Source: Hirundichthys speculiger
Taxonomy: Eukaryota; Chordata; Actinopteri; Beloniformes; Exocoetidae
DNA length: 64,000 nucleotides
Assembly: GCA_018398805.1 (NCBI GenBank)
Contig: JAGFBZ010000363.1
Location: 930,001 to 994,000, forward strand
Direction: 5' to 3'
Shown here: positions 34,701 through 45,833 of the stretch, in pieces
How the letters are laid out: each line of letters begins with the position of its first letter
How positions within the stretch are numbered: the stretch's first letter is position 1
Position numbers and translations under genes: made by a program
The notes under the pieces: generated by a model
Database searches by the model: none
Told to the model about the DNA's origin: nothing
What the model saw: only the letters and a program-made list of their open reading frames with translations

Positions 34701-37700
34701 TCAATGAATTAGCAACACTTATTACTGAAAATTACCACTGTGCTTTCTGCTTAGCTAGGCTGCAAAATTGATTTACCTTATTTCCTCAGTCTATGACCAT
34801 CACAAAGACATCCTGTTATTATGAGGGCTCTGAAAATTATTGTATGTGTTAATCAGAAAATACGTGGACCATGTATTTTAATTACAAATCATACAAGGGC
34901 AATTTTAAAAACAAAAGCCTCATAATGTCTTGCCCACACATTAACAGAAGCTGCCACAGTGCAACAGCACCGAATCCTAAAAAAAAAAAAAAAAAAAAAA
35001 AAAACCTGTCCGTGCTGTTAGCATTTCCATATTTTTTAAAAAAGATTCATTACTACTTACAGTTCAGTATGCCTCTAAATTGTACACAAATCACAATGTT
35101 TTCTTTGATACTGTATGCCCCAAAGCAAATCACTCATGTTCAAACAATAATATCTGAACATGAGCGAAATGGTGCAAAATGGGAAGTAGGTCACATAGCA
35201 ATTTATTTGACAAAAAGGGATGGGGGTGGGGAACTGGGACATGGTGTATGTAGAGGCAGCAGCAAAAGGGAAGGTTTTTTGGGACCACAGATCAGAGCAG
35301 AGGTTGCGCGTGTGTGTGTGTGTTGATTAACACGCATATAAATCTGGAAGTAAAGTTACATACGACTGAAACTCGTTATTATAACTGTTTAACTAGGGTG
35401 GAGCAGGAAGAAAAAAACGGCTATAGGCTGACAATAATTTACATTTTGGGGAATTTAATATTTCACAAACCACACACACAACAACAAATAAAAAACACTC
35501 ACTCATCGGAGGCTTCTTTGCCCACTATAGTGAAACTGTAACTGATATTGCAGTCACTGGAGCATATCAGCACAACTGGCATGCAGGAGGTCAGCAACAT
35601 TGATCAGTAATCAATGAACAGCCCTAGTGACCCTACCTCCGACACAACTATATCAATGACGATACACACACAGCTCAGCTCTGTGTATCGTCACTGATAT
35701 TTACAGTCTAAACACACAAAGGCTAACAACGTAGCCTCTTGAATGTATCGGTATTTCCCTGCACCCACACACTCCAGCATCCTCTGATCCTGTTCGAATC
35801 TTGCCATCACTGAACATCGCATCTGTATTATTTGTGTCCCCTCTGTGTTTCCCACTGATCTTATAGTGCTAAACACTACAGCTTATCCACCAATATATTA
35901 GAGAATGGTGAAGATGTGCTTCCTCTTGGATTTAGGTTCAGACAAATCCGGGCAAGAATTGTCTGTAATTGCTGAAAAATGTGGCACTTTTTTTTTTTTT
36001 CAGTAAAACTGCAATTAAACTTGCTGCTACTCACAAATTAATCATATTGGGTCATTTTAACCTGATACTTCTGTTAAAAAATATGATTGCATTATTTGCA
36101 GAATTGCAAAGAGAAACCTTCAGGTATACATAGAGTAAAAAAAAAAAGTTGTTAGTTGAAATTTGAAAATAATTAAAATAGTTCAAACATTTAAAATAAT
36201 TGGAACACATGATATACATACATACGCACAAACACATGAAACAAAGCAGCCTGTAAAGATATTAGGTTTACGAGAATGTATTTGCATTTTTAAAGACCAT
36301 GAACTGTACATAGTCTCGACAATCTGCACAGACTGCGCTAAGGACCTATAAAGCCACATTAACACATGAGAGAGGCTCTGGAGCACCAGTCTTTTCTAAT
36401 GACTCGATAATCCGACCCAAATGCTGCCTCCTTGCTAATCTCTCCATCAGATTACCAAACTCGGGACAAGCACTGCCTATTTGTCCCTGCCTGCCTCTCT
36501 GTCTTTCAGCCTGTCTGTCTCTCTTGGCTTGTCTCTTTCTATAATCACATGTCTCCATTCTCCCCGGGTTTCTCTGTATGATAAAAATTCTTCGCTTGTG
36601 TCTTTCAGATCTTCCCGAGCTGCCTGCTAGTAGGTTTGCATGCCCGTTCGCCTGCCCTCGCCCTTACATGCACAAGCTTTAAAAACTGAGGCTGCGGTGG
36701 CAGGACATCAAAATGCAGAGACAAATCTTTCATCATGCCAACGTGCACAAAAGGGCAAACATACCTAGTGTGAACATGCACAGGTATACAGGATAGGGCA
36801 CAAAATTAATTAATAAAATTCAGTTCATCAACCTAAAAAATATTTAACATAAATTGCAAAGTTTGTGCCACAAAAATAGAGTGTGTAAAGTAAAATTATG
36901 GTTTTGTTAATGCTTTTTAAAAAAAAATGTATTTATCCATCCTTCAGAAATGAAAGATTAAACTGTCTCACTCCACACCAAAGCTATGCTGCAACATTTC
37001 ACGAGCTGCGCATTTCATGTGAACCAATGTCATATTTGTCACATGTCACACATGTCTGAATCTATATGTTAACTAGAAAACACTGCCTGCGAGGCCCCAC
37101 AAAATGTCCCTTCTGATTTTACACAAACCTGCCTCTCATGTGGTTGCACGTGCATGTCTGAACTCATATTTGGATTAATGTATGTGCATGTGTCACATGC
37201 TGCAGCTCAAACTGCTCCTGACAAGCTGCAAATAAATGAACTCATTTTAAAAAAACTTTGACATTTAGATTTGTACATACTAATACTCTGTGCAGCACTT
37301 CGACGGGTTCTATTTTCCATGAAATGTTTCAAATTCATGCGTTTTTTTTTTCCCCCACTCAAAATATATCATTCTGTATGATATCTAAAGGTGATATTTT
37401 TCACATTTCTGAAACAGAGATCAAAGGATGTGAAGTAAATGTGTGCCAAATTGTTACCGTGGGGACATGCAACCGGTTAGTCAGTACGATTTTGGTGATG
37501 CCCAGCAAATATCACACTACCTGCAGGTAACAAGCCTTATGGTTGTTTTTTTTTTTTTTTAAAGCAATGTATTGTTTTTGAGTTGCTTTGACTGTGATTG
37601 TGCAAGTTATGTCATGACAAGAAATTCAATTTTATTTGTCTAACTACTAATTATATTAGTCCATATAAAATCTGTGATTTAAACAGTTCTAGGAAGAAAA

Positions 37701-38000
37701 GTAAAATTAAAACTGGCTTCCATTATGAGAAAAAAAGTAGAATACAATGGGATGAGTAAAAAAAAAAAAAGAAAATTAGCATATAAAATGGTCATATATA
37801 GTTATGACCATTGTAGATGTCAATACATTTCAAAATAATGAGAGAGGTTAGCGGCACAGATATCGCGATGAGCTAAGTGGTGAAGTGAGGCGTGAGACGG
37901 GAAAGAGCAAGAAAGGACTGGAGGAAGTGAGAGATGGAAAAGGATTGGTAATGAAAAAAAAAGAGAGGTGAGGTTGTCCCCGGCAGAACCAGCGCTGCTG
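31707..38000. other. Intergenic, no gene recognised
   Basis: AT-rich intergenic DNA with homopolymers (for example a long A-run at about 34980-35004) and pyrimidine-rich stretches at 32560-32900. Reading frames at 32161-32466 and 32658-32936 are Pro/Ser/Leu-rich and unsupported. A strong short hairpin is at 35650-35700. Confidence 0.4.
35650..35700. repeat. Hairpin with 19-nt arms
   Basis: ATATCA-A-TGACGATACACA pairs with TGTGTATCGTCA-C-TGATAT, leaving a 13-nt loop: 18 pairs with one mismatch at the seventh position. It is isolated from any recognised transposon. Confidence 0.85.
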
Positions 38001-39470
38001 GTGGACCCCTGTCTGTGTTCACGTGTGTGTTTGACAGGGAGAAAGAGAAAAAGGAGGGGGTGTCACTCCGGCTGCCCATTCTCCAGAATCAGCTGATAGC
38101 CTCAGATGATGGAGCGAAGGAGGGTCAAGGGTCAGAGCCTTGCATTGTCAGCCGAGCCCCCCCCCCCCCCCTCTCTCCCGTGGGGTTTCCTCCCTCTGTC
38201 AGCTCCCTCTTTCATCCGTCCCCTGCTGCCTCATGCACATTTACATACATTTATCAACACTGTGCGTTGTCGTCCTCGTTGCCGGGAAGGAGGATGCGCT
38301 GCATGCATTACTGGCTGGCCAGCCCTACGGTCTACCCTGCTGCGGCTCACGCATTACTCCCGAACATCCCATTTGTTAGCATTTTTATGTGGTGCTCGGT
38401 CACTAGTGCGCGGCGTATACGTGCATCTGCATCAGCTGTGTGTGTGTTGTGTATCGGGATCACTGTGCGCTTCCAGTCACATCTGTGTGCGTGTGTTTGT
38501 GCGGGACAAGACAGGAGCTACCCTCCCCCCCTCCCTCCTCCCCCAGTATTAGGCCTACCCTCTCACCCCTCATCCCATCTCCTATCCCCCCCCCCCCCCC
38601 TCCCCTCCCCCACACACACGCGCTTCCCCCACTTTGCCTGTGTAATCCCTGCCAGCTGGCCCTGTTGGCTAATCCCTTTGCACTGATCAGCTGGGCCACG
38701 CATCCAGTATGGGACAGGACAGGGACAGGGGCAGATAGGGGCGGGACGCTGGGTATATGTGTGTGTGTGGTGTGTGTGTGAAGCGTGTCTGCATGTGTGT
38801 TTGCGTGCGCGTATATGTGAGGTAGGGGGTGGGGGGGGTGGTGTCGACCAGAAAGCATAAATTGAAGCCCGTGCTGTCGCCTCAGCGCAGTGTGTCTGTC
38901 CGTGAGCCAGTTGCCTGTTCCTCCTCGTCCGTCCATCCCTTATCTCCCTCCTTCTCCTTTTCCCTTGGATCCTTATGCATATATACCTACTTGGCTTATA
39001 TATGTATATTCTACATCTTGGGCTTTTTCTTCTTCCTTTTTTGGTTTTGTCTTGAGCAGATCCAGTTGGAATTTTCCCGATGGTGGTGACTGGGTAGAAT
39101 TTAGCTGAGTTTTTTTTTTTTCTTTTTTTTTTTTCCTGCTATCCTCTTTTCCTTCCCCCGACTGCATGCGTGACACCTGCCTGCCTCCCGTCCCTTCAGC
39201 CCTCTTGTCTGCCATCCCATCACCCCCCGTGTGCCTGCTCCCCTGGCTCTTCCCAACCCAAAAAGGACCATCCGAGGATGGAGCTGCGCGGTCACAGCTA
39301 CAACTACAGCAACAACAAAAACGAAAACGGGACCAAGGACCCGGAGGAGGAAATACTCTGCAGCATTTCTCTTTTTAATATTCTTTTTTTTTTTTTTGCA
39401 TCATCGTTAGAAATGAAGGATGTCATAGATTTGAAAGAAATTTTCTGTTGGTGCTACAGTGTTATTTAAT
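38001..39470 (+). other. GC/TG-rich low-complexity block, possible orphan promoter or 5' exon
   Basis: Higher GC than the surrounding intergenic DNA, with C-runs, (TG)n stretches and CpGs. An ATG in good context (A at -3, G at +4) at 39278 starts MELRGHSYNYSNNKNENG, but the frame soon runs into poly-T (Phe repeats) with no convincing donor. I cannot call a gene; it may be the first exon of an unrecognised transcript or simple low-complexity sequence. Confidence 0.3.
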
Positions 39471-39736
39471 AGGCAAAAATAGGAAGGAATTGAGCACAAC
39501 AGTCAAGAGTTTAAAAAAGGTGGGGGGTTAACACTAGCAGTTTTTCTGGACTCTTGCGCAGTGACAAAAAAAGATTAAAAAAATATTCTTCTCATATTTT
39601 GCTTTGCAACAAACTTAAGTTTTTACTATTTGCTAAATTATATAATTGTGCATGTTATTATTCACAAGATTGATTTGATTTAGATCCTGTTTTCTAGTCC
39701 GTACATGTCTATGGTTACATGCGCAGAGTGCTCAGA

Positions 39737-39759
39737 TAGAGAGAGAGAGCGAGAGAGCA

Positions 39760-39791
<32 letters not shown>

Positions 39792-39792
39792 C
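39737..39792 (+). repeat. (GA)n microsatellite, interrupted
   Basis: About 55 bp of GA repeats with GC and CA interruptions. Confidence 0.92.
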
Positions 39793-42408
39793 AGTAAAGG
39801 GATGGAGAGTAGGAGGGAGGATGAGGGGGAGATAACGACACAGCTTTAACAACTGTAATGAAGAACTGCTTGGTCTGGTTAACCCATACCAAGCTCTTAA
39901 AACAGGAAAAGCAGCGCCAGTTCCAGGGTGGTGATAAAGCACTGCGGTGCATCGTAGTGTGTCTTCATAAAAATCTAGTCGTCATCCTTTGTTTTGCTCT
40001 GAGGGGGAAGATGGTCTGCAGGAATGGTAGCAATCAGGTAGCTGGGCTGCTGCTCTCTTTATGGTGCAACAAAGGTAGCTTTGCTTGCTTGTTCTGTCTC
40101 CCTCCCTGTTTCTCTGTGCTCTCGTCTCTCTGTGGTGCTCTTTTAATGATGTGCTGTACCATGTTTACAAAGAGAATGTCTGAATGCTTTGAATCCTGCT
40201 TTGATAATCAATTTTTTTTTTTTCTTTTTTCACATTTTGTTGCTGGAAGCAATTCACAATTGCCTACATGCATGTACACACTGCAGAGTGTTCAGATGTT
40301 TAAAGGAATCGCAATACCATCGGCGTGCATCATGTATGTTTTTTTTTTTTTTTTTTTGTTACTCACTGTATAGAAAATACGTGTTCACTGTAAAAGATCA
40401 ATGCTTGCTTGTGTGGTGTTAGCATGCAATGCACTTTAACGTGTGAAAGGACCGCATAGCTGCCCATGAGGTCTGCGAGGATGACGGATTACAGGTGAAG
40501 AGAGAGGAATGAGGAAGTCAAACGGGGATGGCCTGAAGAAATGCAATGATAAGACGTCGACCGTGTTTAGCAGATGCTGAAAATTGCCATAGAACAACGC
40601 CACAAAAGATGGCGAGCGCGGTTAAAAGCATGGTAAGTGAAAGATTAGAGGAGAAATGACAAGTAGCTGAGAACGCTTTGGAAGTTTGGGTTTGAGCTCT
40701 TTGTGTTCACAGTGGACCTTGATTTAATTTCAATACAATTAAGGCACGCGGTGAATGCCAAGAGAGAAGCCACAGTCTTCGCTCACCTGAGAGACCAGCG
40801 CTGAAGCTACAGCACGACAGAACGGCGGCGATAACTACAAAGATGGATGTTCCTTGCAGTCCTATGAGATTAACGAGAGGCGCAAAAGAATGCACATAAG
40901 GCGAAGTTACAGAACAGTGTCCTAAGAACCACGCAGAGATCAGTTAATGCAAACCAGAGATTACACATATACATACATATATATATATATATATATACAT
41001 ATATTCATTGAAAAAAAAAAACATAAAGGAGACATAGCGGAAAATAGGACAACATGGTCACTGGGTACCAGTCGGCTGATATACTGGTTTCCATAATGTC
41101 AGAGGAGACAGAGCCGCAGGCAGTCTACGAGTGCCGCTACTGCAGCCAAATGGACAGAGGGATCACACTAGGGGGATTTACCATGTGGTGACAGAGGGCC
41201 ACTTCAAAGGTCTATGTGTTTACGCTTGAGAGTGCACTTGCTTTATCTGATAGGAAGATGAAAAATAAGATGAAAATGCCATAGGGGAATGATGCGCTGC
41301 TGGATAGCTTCAATCCACTTCTGCTATTGGTCCAATAATAAAATGTAACAACCTCCTTAATCATTCTTTTGCATGCTGATTTATATTCCCAGCGATCAGG
41401 TTTCCATTACCACAAATGCTCTGAACAGGCTCTTCTGTCCATTTAGAATTATTATCATTACTATTATTTTCCGTGACTCTCAGTATCACATTTGTGTTTT
41501 TGTTCTGCAAAACATCTCAATAAAGAAGCCATTTCTTGGACTGCATTTGTATTTGTAATGTCTAGTAGTTCTTATCAAAGTAGAAAAAAAAAAGAGAAAA
41601 AGAAAAAAGCCCAAAGCATCAAGTAATTTAAATAATGAGCATCAGTTCTATCCCTATAATCACAGCACTGCATCAAATGATTCAAGCTGTAAACTGCTGC
41701 AGGCAACAGAGATGTGAGTTGACCTACATATCAGATGATGGAGGAAGAAAAAAAAATACACAGAAGAAAAGAAAATGTGAATTTCTACACAAATTTCTTT
41801 CAGTCTTTTTACATGACATGTAGTGAAATATATGCTGCAGCTTTAATTCCACATTTTTAAGGCTTTAATCAAACTAAAGTATGACTCAGTGTGATTAGAA
41901 CAGAGAGGATTAATACAATGTAGATTTGAAGGTTTTTTTTTTTTTAGTCAGATATATACTACTTATATAGCATGCATATTTGCTCCTTTCCATTGATATG
42001 CTTGTCCTCACCACCCAATCAAGAGTGCTCATGGGACGCGTGTGCCACATATGTTGAGGTAGAGGTCATCAACCGTTTTTAGGCCCCTTTTTGCCTGTCT
42101 AAGCATTATGCATTTTCAAAATGCTCAATACAATTAGGAGCCTGGGTGAAATGAGGGGGTAATACACAACACATCAACAGTGCAGGACCCCTGGTGATGG
42201 AGAGCAGGTGACCGCATACAGCCCTCCCCCCATCCCCCTCATATGATAAAAACATTTATCATCATGCCATATTTGTGTACTTAAATAGTCAAAGTTGCTT
42301 ATTTATTTGGCCGCAATTGTTTTGAGTTACCATGCCAAATTATGTTGATTACTGTATAATTAAAAAAAAAAACAACATATATATATAAATATATATACAT
42401 ATATAATA

Positions 42409-42440
<32 letters not shown>

Positions 42441-43190
42441 AACACAGAAAGAAATGTATAAAGTATATTAGTCCTGTGTGCAAAATATGAGCGATAAAGT
42501 GACTGCATCCAGTGAAGTCCTTGAACATCTGTAGCTCATGGAATTATATGTTTTAAGATCTAACAAATAGGCCCATGTAAGGCCTTTTAAATGACACTTT
42601 TAAATGAAAAAGAATGCTGTTCATGTTACGTAGGCTACACGGTGTCTTTTCAACAATATTTGATCCCCTCCCCCCAATTTTAATATAGGGAGGTTTTCCT
42701 TTTTCTTTTTTTCTTTAAAGCAAAATGCACAAAAAGACAGACAAAATCTAATTTAGTCATGTAAATAGAGGTCGGGTTGGCGACATGGTGAAGCGTCACT
42801 AATGGAAGAAAGAGATGGATGCCTTATGATAATGAGGAGAAAATAAAGCAGAACCATGACCTTGCAGTGCAATATTAACCCAAAGACAATACACATTTAA
42901 TATGCAGCTCCATGACTGAACAACCTCCTTCATTAGATGTATTGCAATGGATGTTATTTTTAAGATTTTTTTTCTCTATGTGAATGAAATGTTGGGTTAT
43001 AGAGTTGTTAAAATTAGAAATATCAAATTATCTCTGTAATCAGTGCTGTGCTTGCTTTTGTACCGATCATTTTGGATCGTTTTCATGCGTTTAATACCTT
43101 TTCTATGAAGCCAGGAAACTGGTTTCTGGTCATTCCAGAGCTCTTTGAGAATGTGGAGTTTCTGTACATGACTAAAGTCAAACGTCCTCC
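39793..43190. other. Intergenic, no gene recognised
   Basis: AT-rich sequence with T-runs, an AT-repeat cluster at 42377-42425 and another at 40972-40997. A 45-codon frame from the ATG at 41054 contains a CRYC motif but has no other support. Confidence 0.4.
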
Positions 43191-43600
43191 ACCGCCTCAC
43201 AGTTTTAACATCATCCCTGTTGTTCTGCTTCTTCATCTCTTGCAGCCCACATGCATCCAGCTCCGTGTGTGCTCCCAGATAGGCTGCTGACCCTCCCCGT
43301 CTCCTCCACCACTTTCCCTTTCTTCTCCTCGGTCGCGTCGGTAGCGTGCCTCCCCCCCGCGCGCGCCCTCCTGCTTTATGGCCGCTTATTTGCATCCCAG
43401 GAGGGGCTAAAAGGCGTCCCCTGAGACTCAAAGACAAGGGTCACAGGAGATCCCCTCGAGGCGGCGTGTTTGCCACGCACCCTCCACGCACACACGACAC
43501 GTGCCGTCGGCCTCTCTCATGACACACACACGCGCTCGCGACAGCTACTTCAGCGCAGGAAACCTGACGCACGTTCGCCTTGATCCGCCCTCATAAGTTC
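43190..43600. promoter_or_regulatory. CpG-rich block without an assigned gene
   Basis: Dense CpG (for example CCCGCGCGCGCC near 43360, CTCGCGAC near 43535) with an octamer motif ATTTGCAT near 43390 and a C-rich, pyrimidine-rich left flank. It looks like a CpG-island promoter, yet no exon is recognisable on either side. The ythdf2 3' end lies more than 1 kb away and is transcribed toward it. Confidence 0.4.
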
Positions 43601-44816
43601 TGATTTATATTCAAGTTATTCTGCGGAGTCACTCCAGCCCCTTATAGGACATAAACGAGGGACGAGTGTCAATCCGTTTTTTTTTAACAAAACATCCTTC
43701 TTATAAGCACAAAGTAGTTATTACTTAGAAAGAAAAGAGGGTCGCCGACTCCTTAACTGATGATACAGCAGATATTAAACGCATGTAAATAGGCAAAAAG
43801 AGTGTCGACAAACCTGTCCACCAGCAATAAACGGTAGAAAACGATTTCCCCAGTATGAACTTCGATGCGTATGCTGGTTTGTTTTTTAAGGGCACATAAA
43901 CCCAACATATAAAAAGGGCGTTTTGATTTTTAAACTTTAGAAATAGCGTTTGAAATGTTGACAACTGGATGGTGGAACTCCGAGGAATTTAAAGACAAAG
44001 ATTTTAACCGTAGGGGACCCACTTCAGATCAAAGGTAAAGTCCTCCCGTAATAGAAAACCGACCCCAGCAGAAAGAAGCCCAGATCAACGGTCCTGTGTC
44101 GCCCTCTTGTGGTCGCTTCGTTCAGCAGCTCCCCAACAAAATTATCAGGACAAAATGGCGGATTGCATAGAGAACACAAATTCAATACGAAATCAAGACA
44201 TGTATTCTGAGGGAGTTTCACATTCAAGTCCAGTTTCCATTAGCTCCAGGTCTATACTGTAACCATTCTCCTAATACGTAGTGCCCCACCCCCTCACATT
44301 TAATTAAACTAACTGTACTTTTATCTAGTGGACAAGATGCAATGCAGAGTATAAACTGGACAGATCACAGAAAAAAAAAAAAAATACTGAAAAGGGCAAC
44401 GAGAAGAACCCAATTACTTTGTGGAGCATTTTTTTATTATGCCAGAAATAAAACCCAAACCTAGTAGGTTTAAAAGAGGACCAGTTTTCCTTTTTTTTTC
44501 TCCCCTCTTTTCAACGCACCAACAATGACACTCTAAAAGCATTTGCGGCTGATGTGATGTCAGTATGTATGATTGATACCACAACATGAGACTGGAAGTG
44601 TGGAGGAAAAGGAAGAATGGAAAAAAAAAAAAAAAAAGAAGAGTCAAGGACCAGTTTTTGCAAGGTGGGACGGCGGGCCGAAATTGAAGATGAGCAGAAA
44701 AATAAATCACTGATACCATTTGGAAAAACAAGAAAAATGTAGACATGCTGCATGACAAAAATCACTTTGCACAGTCAAACAAGGGGAATGCACACCATTC
44801 TGCTGAATATACCACA

Positions 44817-44822
44817 TTTATT
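44817..44822 (-). terminator. Candidate ythdf2 polyadenylation signal
   Basis: AATAAA on the minus strand about 1 kb downstream of the inferred ythdf2 stop codon. A second AATAAA is at 44433-44438. Either could end the mature mRNA; the choice is inferred. Confidence 0.4.
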
Positions 44823-45809
44823 ACTTTTGAACTGATTAATAGAAAGAGTGGGGGCAAGGCCACTCGCATCAGTCTTAAGAAAACGGAGAAAGGGAAACAA
44901 AAAAACAAAAGAAAAAAGTAAAAGAGAAAGCAGCCCATAGCAACAACAAATTAACTTGTCCAAGAGAAAGAAAGAGGGTAAATTAAGTCCATTGAAGATT
45001 GTTAACAAAGGGCCCCAATTTTTTTAGACCATAAAAATGATACTGTAAAGTACATCAACTTAACTTTTCCTCAATTCAAAACACTTGAGCCCACTCCTTC
45101 CTACCCCTCTCTAGATCCTCCTGACCCTACTTTCCCTCCTTCACACTCCATCCAATACATGGAAAACAGAATAGAGGACCTTTCTGAACTTCTGCAGTCC
45201 TCTTAAAACCCAAACATGGCAAGCATGTACAAAAGATGGGAGAGCATGGCTGGCAACTGCCCAGTTGCAAATCCACCGAACAGGAAGCTCCGCTGTGTCC
45301 TGGTTGAAGGTCTGAAAACTGAAGACTGAGGTCACGGTGGGGAGGATTACAAAGAAAATGAGACAAACTGCCCATTCTTCACTTTGGGACACTTATTAGC
45401 CAACAATAATTTCTTCAGGATTTGTGTTTGTGCGAAAATTACAGACTTGCTCTTGGACCATAAAACTGATGACGATCCTTTCATTTAAGAAGAGAGAGAA
45501 AAAAAAAAAAGAAAAAAGCAGCATACAAGGAAAAAAGCACATGTAGTGGAATGGGGTGGGGCAAAAAAGATTTCACCTAAGGATGCTATGCATTTAGTTG
45601 TCCTATGAATAATCGTTTCCTTTTTACTACAAGTTCGAAGTAAGTCTTTAAAGTCAAAAGAAATCAAAAAGTCTTCATTTAGTTTTTTTTTCTTTTCGTC
45701 CTTTGTTAATTCTTCACCCCTATTAGAATTTCTTAGAGATCTGGATGTGATGGGGTGGACAGGGTTTAAGGGAGAGGCCATTGCAGTCTTTAGACCAGAG
45801 CACCAACCG
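44823..45809 (-). other. ythdf2 3' untranslated region (inferred)
   Basis: Runs from the TAA at 45812-45810 to the first AATAAA. It is AT-rich and contains open frames in other registers (such as the one read from 45862 to 45485) that overlap the final coding codons and are not supported. Confidence 0.5.
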
Positions 45810-45833
45810 TTACTTGACTCGTCCTTGGCGCTC
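45810..45833 (-). CDS. ythdf2: ythdf2 coding exon 5 (24 nt plus 3' UTR)
   Basis: After a CTTCTAG| acceptor the frame reads ERQGRVK and then TAA. Human YTHDF2 ends ERQGRGK, so this short segment is the genuine C-terminus, 1.66 kb downstream of exon 4. The 3' UTR continues to about 44.8 kb or 44.4 kb. Confidence 0.92.
   Translation of the reverse strand, partial: ERQGRVK

Noticed and set aside
38015..38936. Overlapping open frames of 113-223 codons on both strands
   Set aside because: Pro/Ser/Leu/Thr/His strings produced by C-runs and (TG/CA)n; several frames are open at once, which indicates composition and not coding.
41054..41191. 45-codon frame with a CRYC motif
   Set aside because: Short, no acceptable splice context, no recognised zinc-finger continuation.
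42997..43437. 146-codon minus-strand frame at 42997-43437
   Set aside because: The Arg/Gly-rich first half comes from the CpG block and the rest is unrelated AT-rich sequence; no motif or splice support.
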